Shown here: positions 22,739-35,228 of the stretch, one piece after another
Layout: each line of letters starts with the position of its first letter
How positions within the stretch are numbered: position 1 is the first letter of the stretch
The notes under the pieces: generated by a model
The model's database searches: none
The model's input: the letters and a program-made list of their open reading frames with translations, nothing else
What the model was told of the DNA's origin: nothing
Made by a program: the position numbers and the translations under genes
DNA from: Desmodesmus armatus
Lineage: Eukaryota > Chlorophyta > Chlorophyceae > Sphaeropleales > Scenedesmaceae
Direction: 5' to 3'
NCBI GenBank assembly: GCA_007449985.2
Contig: VIIQ02000069.1
Span: 30,001-94,000 of the forward strand
Length of the DNA stretch: 64,000 nucleotides

Positions 22739-24721
22739 TCACGCATGCTGGCGTTGCAGCAGCTGCAGCAATTGCACCTGCAGCGCAGCAATCTGCGCAC
22801 CCTGCTGAGCTGCTAGCTGCTGCTGTGCTGATAACTGCTCCTGCAAGCCAGCAACCTGCTCCGCTGCAGCCTGCTGCTGTGCTGCCACCTGCTCCTGCAA
22901 GCCAGCAATCTGCTGCTGCTGGTGGGTTGTCAGCGCCCTTTGCTCTGCCAGCTGCTGTGCCAGGTTGCGCAGGACTGTAGGCTGGCAGTCGGGGTCTGCA
23001 GCACAGCGCTCCAGCAGCTGCAGCCACACATCACGAGGAGAGTCCTGCAGCAAACACACAATGAAGGCAGGTCAGCACGGATCCACTGCATGACTTAGCA
23101 GGCTTGTACTGCATGCTGGCTGTGCCCACTGCGCCACAACCATACGCAGTCGTGACTGCTAAATGTATACTATGTAGTATAGCTTGCTGCTGGCACTGCC
23201 TCATGACGAGGCACATACTGCTATTGCTGCTTAAGCAAGCCATGTAAACGTTTTCATGCCGCTCAGTGGAAGCTGCAAACCACTACTCCAGAAAGTGCGA
23301 TATAACCCGGCGGTACAATCACCTGAGAGGAGAAGAACGCGATGCTGTCAGACTCCCAGACGCAGAAGAGACTCATCAGGGATGTTAGGCGGGTGAGGGG
23401 CAACAGGTTTGCCTCGACCAACTCAGCACAGTCTGTATTGATGGACAAGCTGTGCAACTGTGTAAGAGCAGACAGGCCTTCCAAGAACTCGATGAAAGGC
23501 TCCACGACAGCTGAATCGCACTGCACGCACAAGCGTGTCAAGGCTGTGAGCTTGTGCAGCTCAGAAAGATCAAGCCCGGGCTGTAGGACCAGCCTCTCAA
23601 CATCACACAAGCTAGGGCAGCAGCTAACAAGGCTGGAAATGTCGGCTGCGCCCCACTGCGGGGGTGTGACACCATCATCTATATATTCATCATCTTCTGG
23701 AACCCGCATATGCAAAGAAGTGAGGTGCGGCAGCTTGCGCACAGCAGGGAACACATGTGACCAACTCCCTGGTGGGAAGTAGGTATCAACCAAACTCAGA
23801 GACTCTAGGTTGCTGCTGGCCGTGAGGGCTGAGTATGCAGGACCAGGAGGAGGCCAGACCGGGCCGCTGGTGTGCAGCACCAGCTCAGTCAAACGCTGCA
23901 GGTGAGCCATGCCGCATAAAACAGAACCAGGCCCCTCAGAGGGGCCCCCAACAGCACAATTGACCTGCAGCTCCTGCAGCCCTGCGGGGACCAAAGACAG
24001 TACCCAGGGCTCCACTGGCGTCAATAAGAACAATGCTGTGAGGGAGGTAGGGAAAGTTAACTCAGGGGCATTGCTGGTGCTGATGATGGTGTCATCAGGA
24101 AGAGACACGTCCAGGCTTTGCAGCCTTGTGAGTGCACCCAGTGGCTGAAGGTTATCTATGCTCAGATTGTGGACCCTGAGGAAGGTGAGGTGCTGCAAGT
24201 GCGGCAACGTGGGATCAGACAAACCGCCAACACAGGACCCCTGCCAGTAGTTTGGTTGCCTGGTCATAGGTATGACATGCAAGTGCTGCAGGTGCACCAA
24301 TATTGACAAGTTGCCGTCAAGCACAGAACCTTCTTCAGGTGCGTCAAACATGTCACACTCCAGCTCCAGGCGGGTCAGATTGGTGCAGCCCTGGATCACA
24401 CCTGGGAAGCCACCTGCTGCTCCCAGCTGCACATTGCACCCAACCAGCTTGAGAGAGATTTGGGCAGGGCAGCTGCTGCAGCTGCTGTTCCTCCCAGCGG
24501 AACTCAAAGCTTGTCAAGTACTGTCCGTAGTGATCCAGCCAACCCAGCAGAGACGCTGCCTGCTGCTGTGACAAGGACTTCATTGCTAGGTCATCTGTTG
24601 CAGCTGCTGCTGCAGCATGCATCTTTTTGCTGACCAAGCAGCAGCTGCTCAGCCGGTGTTGAATTGGTACATGGTGCATGATAACTTTGAGTAACTCAGG
24701 AAGGGACGCAAGGCGCGACAT
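22739..24721 (-). pseudogene. FLC2: F-box/LRR/coiled-coil gene with a 5-nt deletion
   Basis: Exon 1 is 24721-23323 and the coiled-coil exon is 23044-22739 (101 codons). The start MSRLASLPELLKVIMHHVP and CCLVSKKMHAAAAAATDD give the F-box. LRRs follow (LTRLELECD, LVHLQHLHV, LTFLRVHN, LTELVLH, LTSLHM). At about 24451 the frame breaks. The sequence runs aatctct straight into ctcaagctg where relatives have five more bases encoding part of NLLEL. Adding 5 nt makes the exon a multiple of three, so this seems to be the only lesion. Downstream the frame is clean to the donor, and the coiled-coil exon starts DSPRDVWLQLLERCAADPDC. It may be a young pseudogene, or translate as a short F-box protein of about 120 residues. 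It is one of two members on the minus strand. Confidence 0.75.
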
Positions 24722-24932
24722 GATGCTTCCACTGCCAGGTTGCAATTGATCACAACAAAGGTTGCAGTAGGCAAGCAGTTACAGCAGGCAATCAACAAAC
24801 GAAGGGGCGACATAACGTACAGAAAGCACCCCAAACAGCCAAAAAACAAAGCAACACCGCCACACTGATCACATCCATAGTTTGAACTCACAGAACCCAA
24901 TGTGCTCAAGCACACGTCCCACACCTAGCCGT

Positions 24933-25560
24933 TCAAAGCCATGACAGCACTTTGTTGCGTGGAATGGCGATGTAGTGGCCAATGAAGCCCGCTTCTGAGC
25001 ATGCTGTTATGTACACCTGCCAGCCTGGCGGCCGTCCACAGTAGCAATGGAACAGCGATCGAGAGGGGTCTACCAGCAGGTACTCTGGGGTGACAACAAA
25101 TGAGTCGGTGCAAGAAGATTGAAATCATTTGGGGACATGTTGAGAAGGGCTCGATCGCAGACAGAACCAGTGCTGTGTTGTTGGCACCAGGCTGTCACAG
25201 TGTGCTGCATGAAGGCACGCATTCGGTTTCGCATGCACTGCATCGTTGAGCAGCAAGTCCTGTATTGATTTTGGTGGTCCACCCAGGCAACCCCAGCAGC
25301 AGCAGCATAGTGGCAGTGTACTGAACATGTCTGACATGGACAGATTGGAGCACGGGATGACCTGCGGTGTCATCCAGGCTCGAGTAGGCCTGTCAAGATT
25401 ATCCACCATCGGACGCTGCATAACATACTTGGAAGCTGGTTTGGCAGCGTATTCCTGCCAGTTTGAAGTCAGGTCATAGTCAAGGCACATCACACGTGCA
25501 GCACCACGGGCACCCTTGTTTCTGCTCAGCAACTGCACGCCCGTCGTCAGTAACACCAAG
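24933..25560 (-). CDS. Unrecognised spliced gene, 3' exons
   Basis: I do not recognise it. The terminal exon 25084-24933 is clearly coding: YLLVDPSRSLFHCYCGRPPG, WQVYITACSEAGFIGHYIAI, PRNKVLSWL and stop, entered after an AG at 25086-25085 in phase 1. A second coding stretch at about 25560-25365 reads GVQLLSRNKGARGAARVMCL, DYDLTSNWQEYAAKPASKYV, MQRPMVDNLDRPTRAWMTPQ, then a possible donor (cag/gtcatc). The two do not join in phase directly, so at least one exon between them, or another donor, is missing from this model. Upstream exons may lie at 25560-25900. It begins just beyond the FLC2 start and runs away from the PP2C gene. Confidence 0.4.
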
Positions 25561-26062
25561 GGCGATGGGTGGGATGGCTGCCGTTCAGACCGCGCTGCAA
25601 CCTCCTTTCGGTGAACAGAGGGCTATCGGACAGAGGGACGCAGGGTGTAGCGGCTTTGTGGCTCCACAACAACAACCAACTGGTAAGATGCACTGGAGGC
25701 AGCCATACGTGCAGGCATTCATGGTAGGGTTGTTCGGTGGCCTGCTCTCGTCCCATCCTCTGCCTTTGCCTCGAGTGTGACAGCCTCGATTTTGCGTGAA
25801 ACATGCTCGATCTTTGCTGTGTTGCGATCTTGATTGTTCTCAGTATGCACAATGCGTCATATGCAACCCCACGTGCATCCCATGGCAGCAGCAGCAACAT
25901 GCTCTGCAGAGCAGAGCCCCAGTATGTCAGAGCAGACGTCAGACTGAGCAGCTGTCTCTAGAACATCTACAGGTCACAGTTGATTATGCAAGTGCCACCA
26001 GCACCGCGTGGATTGCCCTGTTTTGAGTGTGCTTCTGTGCTTGTGCTGTGTGTTTGCCTCAG

Positions 26063-29000
26063 TCCTGTACGATGACGTGCCAGCTATCGTGCACGCCTCG
26101 GAGCAAAAGTTTATAAAATCAGAGGTGCGTTCTTGTTTTAGCAGGAGGGTACATGGAAGGGAAGCCCTGGGTGCTTCTGGGGTTGCGCGCTGGGGAGGGG
26201 GTGGAACGGCCTGCAACGAATTTGGTCAGCAGTGGGCAGGGAGACAGGACAATGTGATGGGTCAGCAGTCGGCAGGGAGACAGGGAGGGCATTAGTAGCA
26301 GTTGACTGCAGCCACTGGCAGCAATTTAAGGGTTGCTGAGTCGGTAGAAGTGTGCCAAAGGGCATATCAAGCAGCGCACATGCAGCAAAGGTGGTGCCAA
26401 GTCTTGACGCAGCTGGAAGTTCTCAGGAGACTGGTTGTTGCGAGAGGTTGCAGTGATGCCAGCCAGACGGAAGCAACTCGCGCGCAGCAGCAGCAGCAGC
26501 AGCAGCAGCAGACACACCACCAGCAGCAGCAGTGAAAGGCCTTGCAGCTGCACGGAGAAAAGTGGCAGGACGGGTGTACCTGCAGTTGCCCGTTGGACTG
26601 GTTGCGCTGCCCAACGCACTGCTTTGAACTTGCTCATAGCTGCTCTGTGTTCGCAGCTCACTTGCATTGCTCACACACTGACATTCTACCCCTGTCGCTG
26701 CTGTTGTGAATTTCAACCCTGCCTGCAGGATGTGGCGTTTGTGCGCAGCGTAGTGCCAGTATTTGGCGATGTGCACAGCGTGTTCATCGTGTGCGATGGG
26801 CACATGGGCGTGGGTGCAGCGCAGCACTGTGTCAATCACATGCCGGGGCTGCTCAACCAGCTGCTGCCGCCACACCTGCCTGACTGGACTGTGGACAGGT
26901 GGGTGCGGGCCTGGAGGTGCTGCAGAAAGCTTCTCGTGCTGTGCTGTGCTGTTCTGAGAGAGGCATCACGCATGTGTGTCGGTCGTTTATAAGCAACTGT
27001 GCAGCAGAATTCTAGTGTGCCTCCGGGCCGCATAGGCTGGGCTGGGGTGCTGTAGAAGGCAAGAAGTTGTGATGTGCTGTTGTTGTGCTAGTGGTGTGGT
27101 GTGCTGTGAAGATGAGGTTCTGATTCACCTAGGGGAGGCAAGGAGGGAGGCTGGATAAAGGGCGGAGGAGAATGGTTGGTAGTGCACTGGAACAGAGGGA
27201 TGCTGGGGTGTTGGAGTAGAGAATGTTGCAAGGGGGTATGCACCGAGGGAGGCATCATGCATGCGTCTCAGTCCTTGCAAAAAAGCAACTGTGCAGTAGC
27301 GTCCCAATGTATCTCAGGGCCGCACATGCTGTATTGCAAACAGGCCAGGCAGGCTGTGTGCCCCTCTGTATCCTGCTGCTTTTGTGTGTCCTGCTTGTCT
27401 TGCAAGACGACAATTGCAGTCACACCATGCCTGCCTGTCATGCTTCTCTCTGTGCTTACTGTCCGCATCGCCTGTGCTGTCGCCCTTTGTTGCTGCTGGT
27501 GCTGCTGCTGCTGCTGCTGCTGTTGCTCGTTTAGTGATGTTGAGCTGTATGCTGAGAAGGTGCGGCGGGCCATCAGCACTGCTGCAGTCCTGCTGGACAA
27601 TGACTGGGCACGGCTCAATGACAACTCAGGTAAATGGGCCAGCTGGGCCAGAGGCAGATGTACGACAGGCAGAAGACCAACAGGGGTTAGGTTTGGGTTT
27701 TTGTAGGCACGTTCTGCAGTCCAGGTGAGGGTGCTAGGGGAGCCAGCTCGGAAACAGAGGCTCAGCAAGGCCTGGGATACAGCAGCAATGTTTGACAGCT
27801 CGGCCAAGAGATGGAGGAGGGACCAGAGGTAGCTGGTGGTGTACCTGAGGCAAAGGACACCACTGAGAGGTGATGGCAGTGGGGCCACAGGGCCCATGTT
27901 GCCCAACCAGACATGATCTCTTGGTGGGACCCCCCCCCCCCCCCCCCGGGTTACCTGACATAAACATGGACAGAATCCATATGCTGCTGTTGTGTGTCCT
28001 GTAGGCACCACATTGACCATGGCTGTGCTGTCGGGCTGGCTGCTGACGGTGGCCAACACGGGTGACAGCAACGCCATCATTGACGCTGGGGATGATGTGC
28101 AGGAGATCACCTTCAGCCACCGCATTCAGGTGGGGCCGCGGTTCTGTTTTTTCAGGGTTCAGAGCCTGTTTTTTCCAGGGTTTTAGAGTCTGTTTGAAGA
28201 ATTTTCTGATTAGGTTGAGGTGTGTCAGACAAGCAGATTGAACACAAGCATGAGCTGCTGGCGTCGATCAAGGTGCTGTGTTCTGCCTTCACTGACAAAA
28301 TCAATTTCTGTAAAGTGTCAGATTTGGTGGCAGTGGTGTGGGCCGGGCAGAGGTTCGGTCAGAGTGCACGCAGCACATGGCATGGATATTTGAATTCAAA
28401 TCTGACTTACATAATGTTGTTGCTGTTGCCACCACACCAGGTGAACAAGGCTGAGCAGGAGCGGCTGCGTCAGTCAGGTGCCCAGCTGGCCCCAGTAGGG
28501 TTCCACCTGCAGGGACCAGCCAAGCCGCAGGAGATGGGGGTGGGACCCCTGCGCATGTGGCCGGGAGGGCTGTGCGTCAGCAGGTGAGGAGGGTGTTCGG
28601 GGCCTTTGGGTTTTTTTGTGGGTAGGTGGGTGTGGTGTGTGTGTGTGTGGGTGGGGGGGGGGGGGTTGAGCTTCAGCAGGTGGGGGGGGGGGGGCAGGTG
28701 GGGAGGGTACGGAGTGTTTGGGGTTATCGAGGCTCAGTGGGCCAGCCAAGCCCCAGGAAATGGGCGTGGGACCACTGCGCGTGTGGCCGGGGGGCGGGGG
28801 GGGGGGGGGGGGCTGTGCGTCAGCAGGTGAGGAGTGTAGGATGTTTAGGCCCCTACACACCATAGGTATAGGCTCCCTATGGGTGAGGGCTGCACTGAGA
28901 GGGTTTTGGCCGCGCGGGTAAGGGGTGGGGGCTGTGTTAGCAGGTGAGGAGTGCAGGGAGTGAGGTTTGAGGTCCGGGAGGGGGGGGGGGGGTGACCAGC

Positions 29001-29314
29001 AGCAGTTGAGGAGTGCTGGGAGTGTGTCTGGGGTCAACTAACAGGCCCCATGAGATATGGACAGCCACTGCACTCTATGTTTGTTCTGTTGGGTGTCGTC
29101 CATGGGTTAGGGTTTACCCTATGTTCACTAATCTGAGGGGTGGGTGTGTCTGCTCCTTGTGCTGCTGTGACTCTTGCCACAATTCTACAGGAGCATAGGC
29201 GACCTGGATGCTGGGCCTCTGATTGTCCCCCTGCCCCACGTGCGACAGGTGCGACAGCAGCCTCATGATCGATCCCAGCAGGCATGACATGATTGGGTGA
29301 TGCGTCACATGTCA

Positions 29315-29388
<74 letters not shown>

Positions 29389-32300
29389 ATTCTGTGAAGT
29401 GAGGCCGCACTGGTGGCTAAAAGTCTAATCTAAGCAATTCAAAGGTTGCCTGCTTGACTGAAGGCAACATGTGCAGCCTTTGCCTAGCACCTGCAGCACC
29501 TGCACATGAAAGCAGCAGAAATGACTTCACCATGCAACACACCGACCATGTGTCTGTCTATTTGTGCTACACGTTCAGGTGATCGTCAACCGCAACCGTG
29601 CGCTGCGCATCATCATGGCGTCTGATGGGCTGTGGGACCTGATGTCATTCAGGTGAGGCTGCCCGGGCATGTTGATTGCGCCAGTCTCAGAACGGGGTCC
29701 GGCGGCCCAGAAAATATTTTGATCATTGAAGCAAGTTAAAAACAAATTGGGTGACAGCCACAGGCTCATACAACGTGGGCTCAACACGAGTGATAACAGT
29801 TCTGTTGGGTGCTGAAAAACTTAAGCTGGAAGAAAAACTATGACCCCGGTTGTCATCTGGCCCCTTGTGTACTGCCGCGGCCGCTGAGGCACTTGAGCCA
29901 CAGCCCCAACATGTGGCCCCCCTGTCAAGATCATCCAACTCACTCACTGCCAACATAACTGCCGTGCCTGCCCTGCTGCGTGTGTCCTCCGACTGTCTGT
30001 CTGTCTGTGTTGCCCATGAGCAGCAAGGCCGCCAAGTCTGTCCGCCACAAGCTGCCGACTGCAGCAGTGAATGCCCTCACACAGGTGAGGCAGCAATTTG
30101 TGATTTCATGTCTGACCGTTACAACCCATTTGTGCTGCACACCCCATGGCCCCAGTAATCGCTGGGGTGACTCGTGACCCAAGTTAGCGTTCGCCCCCAG
30201 GGTGATACGAGGTACGAGGCATTGGCCAAGTCTTCAGGGAGAGTGACAGTGGTGTGGCAGGATGTGTGCTCAGGGTGTTGCACGTGCCTCAGGGCTAGAG
30301 CTCTGTAGCCTGTACTTGTACCCCACATGTGGCGCTACAACATCTACTGATGCATTGCCCTTTCCTTGCCCCTTCCTCCCAACCTACAGATGGCTGTGAA
30401 GGACCGCCGCATGGCTGATGACGTGACCATCATTGTGGTCGATGTGTTGCCGCCGCCAACACCTGGTGCGACGCCGCCGCAATTCCCAGCAGCAGCGCTG
30501 AAGGTGAGAGAGGGAGGGAGGAGGGTGGGAGAGCATGCCTTGATCAAGGCTCATGAGCGCATGCTTTAATGCCTGCGCTAGATGTGTCAGCAGAGGGACT
30601 GCACATGTCATCTGCTTTCTGCTTTGGGCAAAGGTTGGCTCGCGGTCCCTGTCTTGACTATGACGCTGATACAGAGGTAGCCTCCCTGATCCCTCCCCCG
30701 CCCCCTTCAATCTGTCCAGGCCGGCAGCGCCCCCAGCAGCGCCAGCGCCTCCCGCAGCAGCAGCGGCGGCGGCCTCTTCCGCTGCTTCAAGGCCTCACCA
30801 GTCGAGAACGAACCCCCCGACATCCAACCCCCACAGCCCTCCCAGCCCTCACCACAGCCCCGCATGTCGGTGGACATCCGCCGAAACCTTGCGGGGGGGC
30901 TGGCTCGCCTCTCGGGGTCCCTTATGGGTAGTGGGGCGAGGAGGGCGGCTGGGCCGCCGGCGAAGCCGTGGTTGGGGCTGCAGTGGTTTGCGGATGTGGA
31001 CTGCTATGTGGCCTACCCGATGCACAAGGATCAGCTGGCGCGGACGGGATTGGAGGCGGTGATTCAGCGGGATAAGACGCCGCCCAAGAAGATGGTGGAT
31101 TACACTGTGCACGGCGGACAGGTGGGTGGGTGGGTGGGTGGGCGGGTGGGTGGGTGGGATAGTAGTACCTTTTTGCAAACAGACAACTCTGGGTTTGATG
31201 ATGACATGGCCTGTCCGGAGCAGCGGGGCTAATATTTGGGCTTGTTGTGGGGCATCAGGGGCATGTGTCAGCGGAGGCGGTGCTGCAGCGGGATCAGTGG
31301 CAGGGTGCTTGTGGGAACGTCACACGCAGGTGGGTCAGGCGCAGCACGGCCGGTCTTTTTTGCAGCAAGCCTTTATCATCCTGTGTCCTTCCGGCAACTT
31401 CCATAAGACATACTCCCTCTGGCATTTTCACATTGCCACACCCCTCCGCTTTTTGCATGCTGCATCCCTGTTCAGGCCCGCCGCTTCCAAGCGCCCTCCT
31501 TTTCGGCACCTCGTCTGCACATCAAGTGACCCACGCATCGCTCCCTCTCCCCCTGTTGGCTGTGTCGGCATCAAACTGTTGCAGGCCCACCGCTTCCAGC
31601 AGGACTCCTCCTGGCACACCGGCAACTCCCACCATGGCCCCAGCGGCGAGCTGCCAATGCTGCTGTCACAGCAGCAGCTGGAGCAGCTGCAGGCCGACGG
31701 CCCTGCTGCTGCTGCCTCCATGCACTTCAGCGGCAACAACGCCAATGGCAGCAGCCATGGCCTGCAGCAGCAGCAGCAGCTGTCCCCACGGCGGCAGCAG
31801 CAGCAGCATGGTTCTGCTGCTGGCAGCAGCAGCTTGTATAGCAGCAGCAGCAACAGGCAGCAGCAGCAGCAGCAGCATCATACTGGTGGCTCAACTGTCC
31901 CGCTTACCATGAGCACTAGCAGGAGTGTGGTGGTCTCAGACGACCTGCCGCCGCAGCGGCCAGCAGCAGCAGCAGCAGCAGCGGACGGCAGCGGCCATGG
32001 CAGCCGTCACTCCCTAGCCAGCAGCAAGTCACACACTGCCCAAGGAGCAGCAGTGGCCCCCGCGAGCCCCTCGCCCACGGCCCTTGCGCGCAGCGCAAGC
32101 GCGGAGTTCGAGCTCGGCGGCTCTGGGGTTTACCAAGCCCCAGAGGATGGCGGCCAGGGTTTAGGCGCGCCTGGGCGGATTGTGAAGCCTACAGAGCCGA
32201 TACTTATAAACAACTATGGGTCGGCACCTGAGGCAGTGGCGAGGGGTGCTGAGGGCCGGGTGCACTCTGGACGTGGGGCGCTGGCAGCAGCTGCAGCAGG

Positions 32301-32649
32301 TGAGGATTGTGCTGCTTACTGGTTGGTTTGTCCACATTTGTTGACTGATGGTGTGTGTCCCATAATCCAGATGATCGTGCGCAATTGGCAGATTATCGAC
32401 CGCACATGCATTGCGTAACTGCATGCACGTGCACTGCTTGGTTATACACATTGCTGTGGCATTGTATCAGGTTGTGCAGTGTGCACACGTGCTCTGTGAC
32501 CACACATGTCAACAGCTACTTGCTGTGCCTGCTGGACATTGCCAAGGCATAGCTTGGCGTGAAAGTGCTGTTTTCTTCTGCTGCATACTGCTGCTGCTGC
32601 TGCAGCTGATGAGGACGAGCACCGCCGGAGGTTGCGCATGGGCTTCTAA
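26063..32649 (+). CDS. PP2C-type (PPM) protein phosphatase with long Gln-rich tail
   Basis: PPM phosphatases remove Ser/Thr phosphates using two metal ions held by Asp residues. Supported exons: 26729-26898, 27535-27629, 28005-28129, 28441-28583, 29191-29248, 29579-29652, 30024-30084, 30390-30503, 30720-31121, 31585-32299, 32606-32649, all phase-consistent (666 codons). Motifs in order: FIVCDGHMGVGAA (metal Asp-Gly), GTTLTMAVLSG, VANTGDSNAIID, SRSIGDLDAG, RIIMASDGLWDLM and RRMADDVTIIVVDV, so all metal-binding Asp positions look present. The tail (from about 30720) includes a globular piece (WFADVDCYVAYPMHKDQLAR) and then ~240 residues rich in Gln, Ser and Ala, ending DEDEHRRRLRMGF. The 5' end is unsure. 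An exon at 26063-26124 (LYDDVPAIVHASEQKFIKSE) joins in phase, but the true start lies further upstream. A 71-bp exon at 31259 is possible but does not fit the downstream phase. Confidence 0.85.
28500..29010 (+). repeat. Tandem copies of a PP2C exon end plus splice donor, with poly-G tracts
   Basis: The exon 28441-28583 ends ..PLRMWPGGLCVSR with donor ag/gtgagg. From 28735 to 28826 the DNA repeats its last ~80 nt (gccagccaagccccaggaaa.. gcgtcagcag/gtgagg), expanded by a G run of about 20. A further shortened copy ends ttagcag/gtgagg near 28943 and a weaker one lies near 29000. Two extra donors are intact. Confidence 0.8.
29316..29388 (+). repeat. (CTG)24 microsatellite in a PP2C intron
   Basis: There are 24 uninterrupted CTG units between the exons ending 29248 and starting 29579. 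It is intronic by the model, so it is not translated. Confidence 0.9.
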
Positions 32650-33120
32650 AGACCTCAGCGCCACCGATTGCAGCAGCAGCAGCACATCTGCTTTGCTGCT
32701 GTCAACGTCGCCAGCAGCTATGTAGCAGTGCACAAGCAGCTGCAGCCTTTCAGGTTGCAAGCACAAAAGCCTCAACTGCTGCTGCAGCGGCAGGGAGCAC
32801 ATAAGCAAACCTTACTCAGCGCGGAAAGCTGGCAGCAAGCACACAAGCAAGGGCATTATGTTTCAGAGGTGCAGGGGGCCTGTGCCGTGGTTTTCACGGG
32901 GCCAAGTGATATTTTGACGTGATGGCGTTGGAATCACGTCTGTGCCTCATGTACTTTTAGGTGACGTCAGATCGTCAGGCTGGTGTTAGGGCACAGCTGT
33001 GAGCTCCATTTGTTGGTAATCCCCCACCCCCCCGGCCGGTTGATGTGAGCCTGACGCCGCTATGTATTATGGTGCCACAGCTTGACACATCCCGTGTATG
33101 GGATGGTAAGTTGGTGTGCA
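32650..33120. other. 3' flank of the PP2C gene
   Basis: No gene is visible. The first ~250 bp are CAG-rich and probably 3' UTR. A poly(A) signal of the TGTAA type is not evident near the stop. Confidence 0.4.
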
Positions 33121-33124
33121 TATT

Positions 33125-33640
33125 CATACGTTAGTGTGCACCTTTCAGCATGCCCGCAAGTCGGGCATGTGTTCTGAGGTGCAAGCTACGCATGCTGATG
33201 CTAGCAGGTTGGTGAGTTGGTGTGCATATTCATACGTTAGTGTGCACCTTTCAGCATGCCCTTAGCTTGGGCGTGTGTTCTGAGGAGCAAGCTACGCATG
33301 TTGATGCCAGCAGGTTGGTGGGTTGGTGTGCATGTGCGTGGGTTAGTGCGCACCTTTCAGCATGCCCGCAAGTCGGGCATGTGTTCTTGAGGTACAAGCT
33401 ACGCATGTTAATGCTAGCAGGTTGGTGGGTTGGTGTGCATGTTCGTGGCTTAGTGTGCACCTTTCAGCATGCCCGCAAGTCGAGCATGTGTTCTTGAGGT
33501 ACAAGCTACGCATGATGATGCTAGCAGGTTGGTGGGTTGGTGTGCATATTTATGGGTTGGTGCGCACATTTCAGCATGCTCGTAGGCTGGGCGTGTGTTC
33601 AAGTTGAGCTACAAGCTACGCATGCTGATGCTAGCAGTTG
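33125..33640. repeat. Minisatellite, about 106-bp unit, five copies
   Basis: The core cagcatgcccgcaagtcggg begins at about 33147, 33253, 33358, 33465 and 33571, a period of 105-107 bp. Each unit continues with gttcttgaggtacaagctac, gcatg(c/t)tgatgctagcaggt and a TG-rich stretch. Within each unit gcccgcaagtcgggc is a short imperfect hairpin. The copies are 85-95 percent alike by eye. No protein is apparent. Confidence 0.88.
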
Positions 33641-35228
33641 GTCGGAGGTCAAGGTCCCAGCCCAGTGGTTGGCTTCTACTGGTCACAACTGCTGCACACC
33701 GTTGACAGTTGTCGCGGTAAGCTAGTACAGTCTGCTGCACGTCGTGGACAGGATGAGCTACGGGTGTCGTCATGTTGCTGGTTTGATCCTATTCCTTTGG
33801 GGTTTGCGGGTTTGGCTGCATTCCTTTTGTACTATTGCACTGAACTGACTGGCACTGCAACGGTGAACCACAACACAGGGCGGTACGGGACCCCGTGCAC
33901 TATGTTCGATGCACAGGCGTGTTGAAACCTGGGCATGGTGAAGTATTGCGTACTGGTGTGCAGTACCGTACTGCCAGTACTGTGGCAGAGTTGTACTCTG
34001 TCTGAGGATGTGCGCACGTGCGTACTGATGAGCTGACTGGAGTTGGCCAATGTGTTGAGAACTTGGCCTTGCACTATCGTACATTGTGGTAGAATTGTCA
34101 GTAAGGGCATGTGTTGTTGGCTGCATGCGTTTGTAACTCTGCAGTAGGCAACCTCATAGGGAGAGTAGGGGTACGGGAAGTTGGGGATGGGTTGAAGAAA
34201 GTTGCAGCTGCACTGGACGTGCGGTGGGTGCAGGGCGGGAAAGTAGCGACTCGCCCAACAACATGTAGCCTGGCAGGGTGGGGCCGGAATTGAGGGTCCG
34301 TGAGGTGCAGGCGTGCCTTTGATGATCGCAGTTTCCTGCTGACCTGGCATGTCCAGCACTGTTGAAACCCTCAGGTGGGAATACACACCAACCATCCTTG
34401 GTTGATTGCACCACCTGGATCAGATGTGACCGCCATGAAAGCATGGCTGCAGGAGAACAAGCACAAGCGCCAGAAGCAACAGGACAATCATGTGACGTCA
34501 GGGAGTGCGGGGTTGCCACAACTGCCACGTCAAACGTAGCCACTGGCTACACTAGCATGGCACCAGTAGCTGTATACCCCTCAAATGCCAGGGGCCATTC
34601 AGCCAGGAGAAGCCTACAAGTGTAGTTGTTGAACTCTACCTTCATGCAGAAAGTGGCTGACATCTGAGCCAAGCTGGGTGGCCCAGCACACAACATAGTT
34701 GATGTGCAGGATCCTCCGGAGTAAATGGTGTTATGTTGGGCAGGGACAGCTGTCCCTGCAGACAGGCAAGGTGGCGCTGTGGTGCTCCACACTTCTTCAT
34801 ATATGAGTTCACAGCCCTTGAGCCACTTCTTGTCCCAGCCCATGGAGGTTCTCTGCCGCTCTACTAACGGTGATGCATTGTGAGGGCAAGCCAGCCTGTA
34901 GTTGCATCAGTCGACAAGCTCGTCAGCTGCTGCACAGCTATTGTGATTATACAGAATGGATGAAAAATGCTATTTCACATCCCCGCATGCCTGACTGCCC
35001 TTGTCCAAACGTCATGGTCAACGAAGTCAAAAAGCCGACTGAATTACATAACCTTCATAATGCCAGGTGCCATTGCCCAGGCGATGACCGCAGAAACAAC
35101 ATCTCAAACTGTTTAGTAGCTTGTAAGCATTTTCGAGCAGTTCTGCTGTTCTGTTGGCGCCGCCGGTCCCCTTCTGTCACTGCCGGTGCCTTCTGTGCCT
35201 TGAAAAAACTGGACCTTTCATTGGAATC
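33641..35228. other. Intergenic between PP2C and FLC3
   Basis: No gene is recognised. A minus-strand frame at 34547-34843 (..KKWLKGCELIYEEVW.., ..MSATFCMKVEFNNYTC..) has a protein-like look, but no domain, start or splice context I can defend. The last ~150 bp (35080-35228) should hold the FLC3 promoter and leader. Confidence 0.4.

Noticed and set aside
22739..24721. The FLC2 break as a tiny intron
   Set aside because: There are no GT/AG ends at the break, and the missing bases are exactly those present in paralogues, so it is a deletion.
31259..31329. Extra PP2C exon (GHVSAEAVLQRDQWQG..)
   Set aside because: The acceptor joins in phase, but the donor leaves phase 2 while the next supported exon needs phase 0.
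33832..34395. Minus-strand 187-residue frame upstream of FLC3
   Set aside because: Two overlapping frames are both open here and neither shows a motif.
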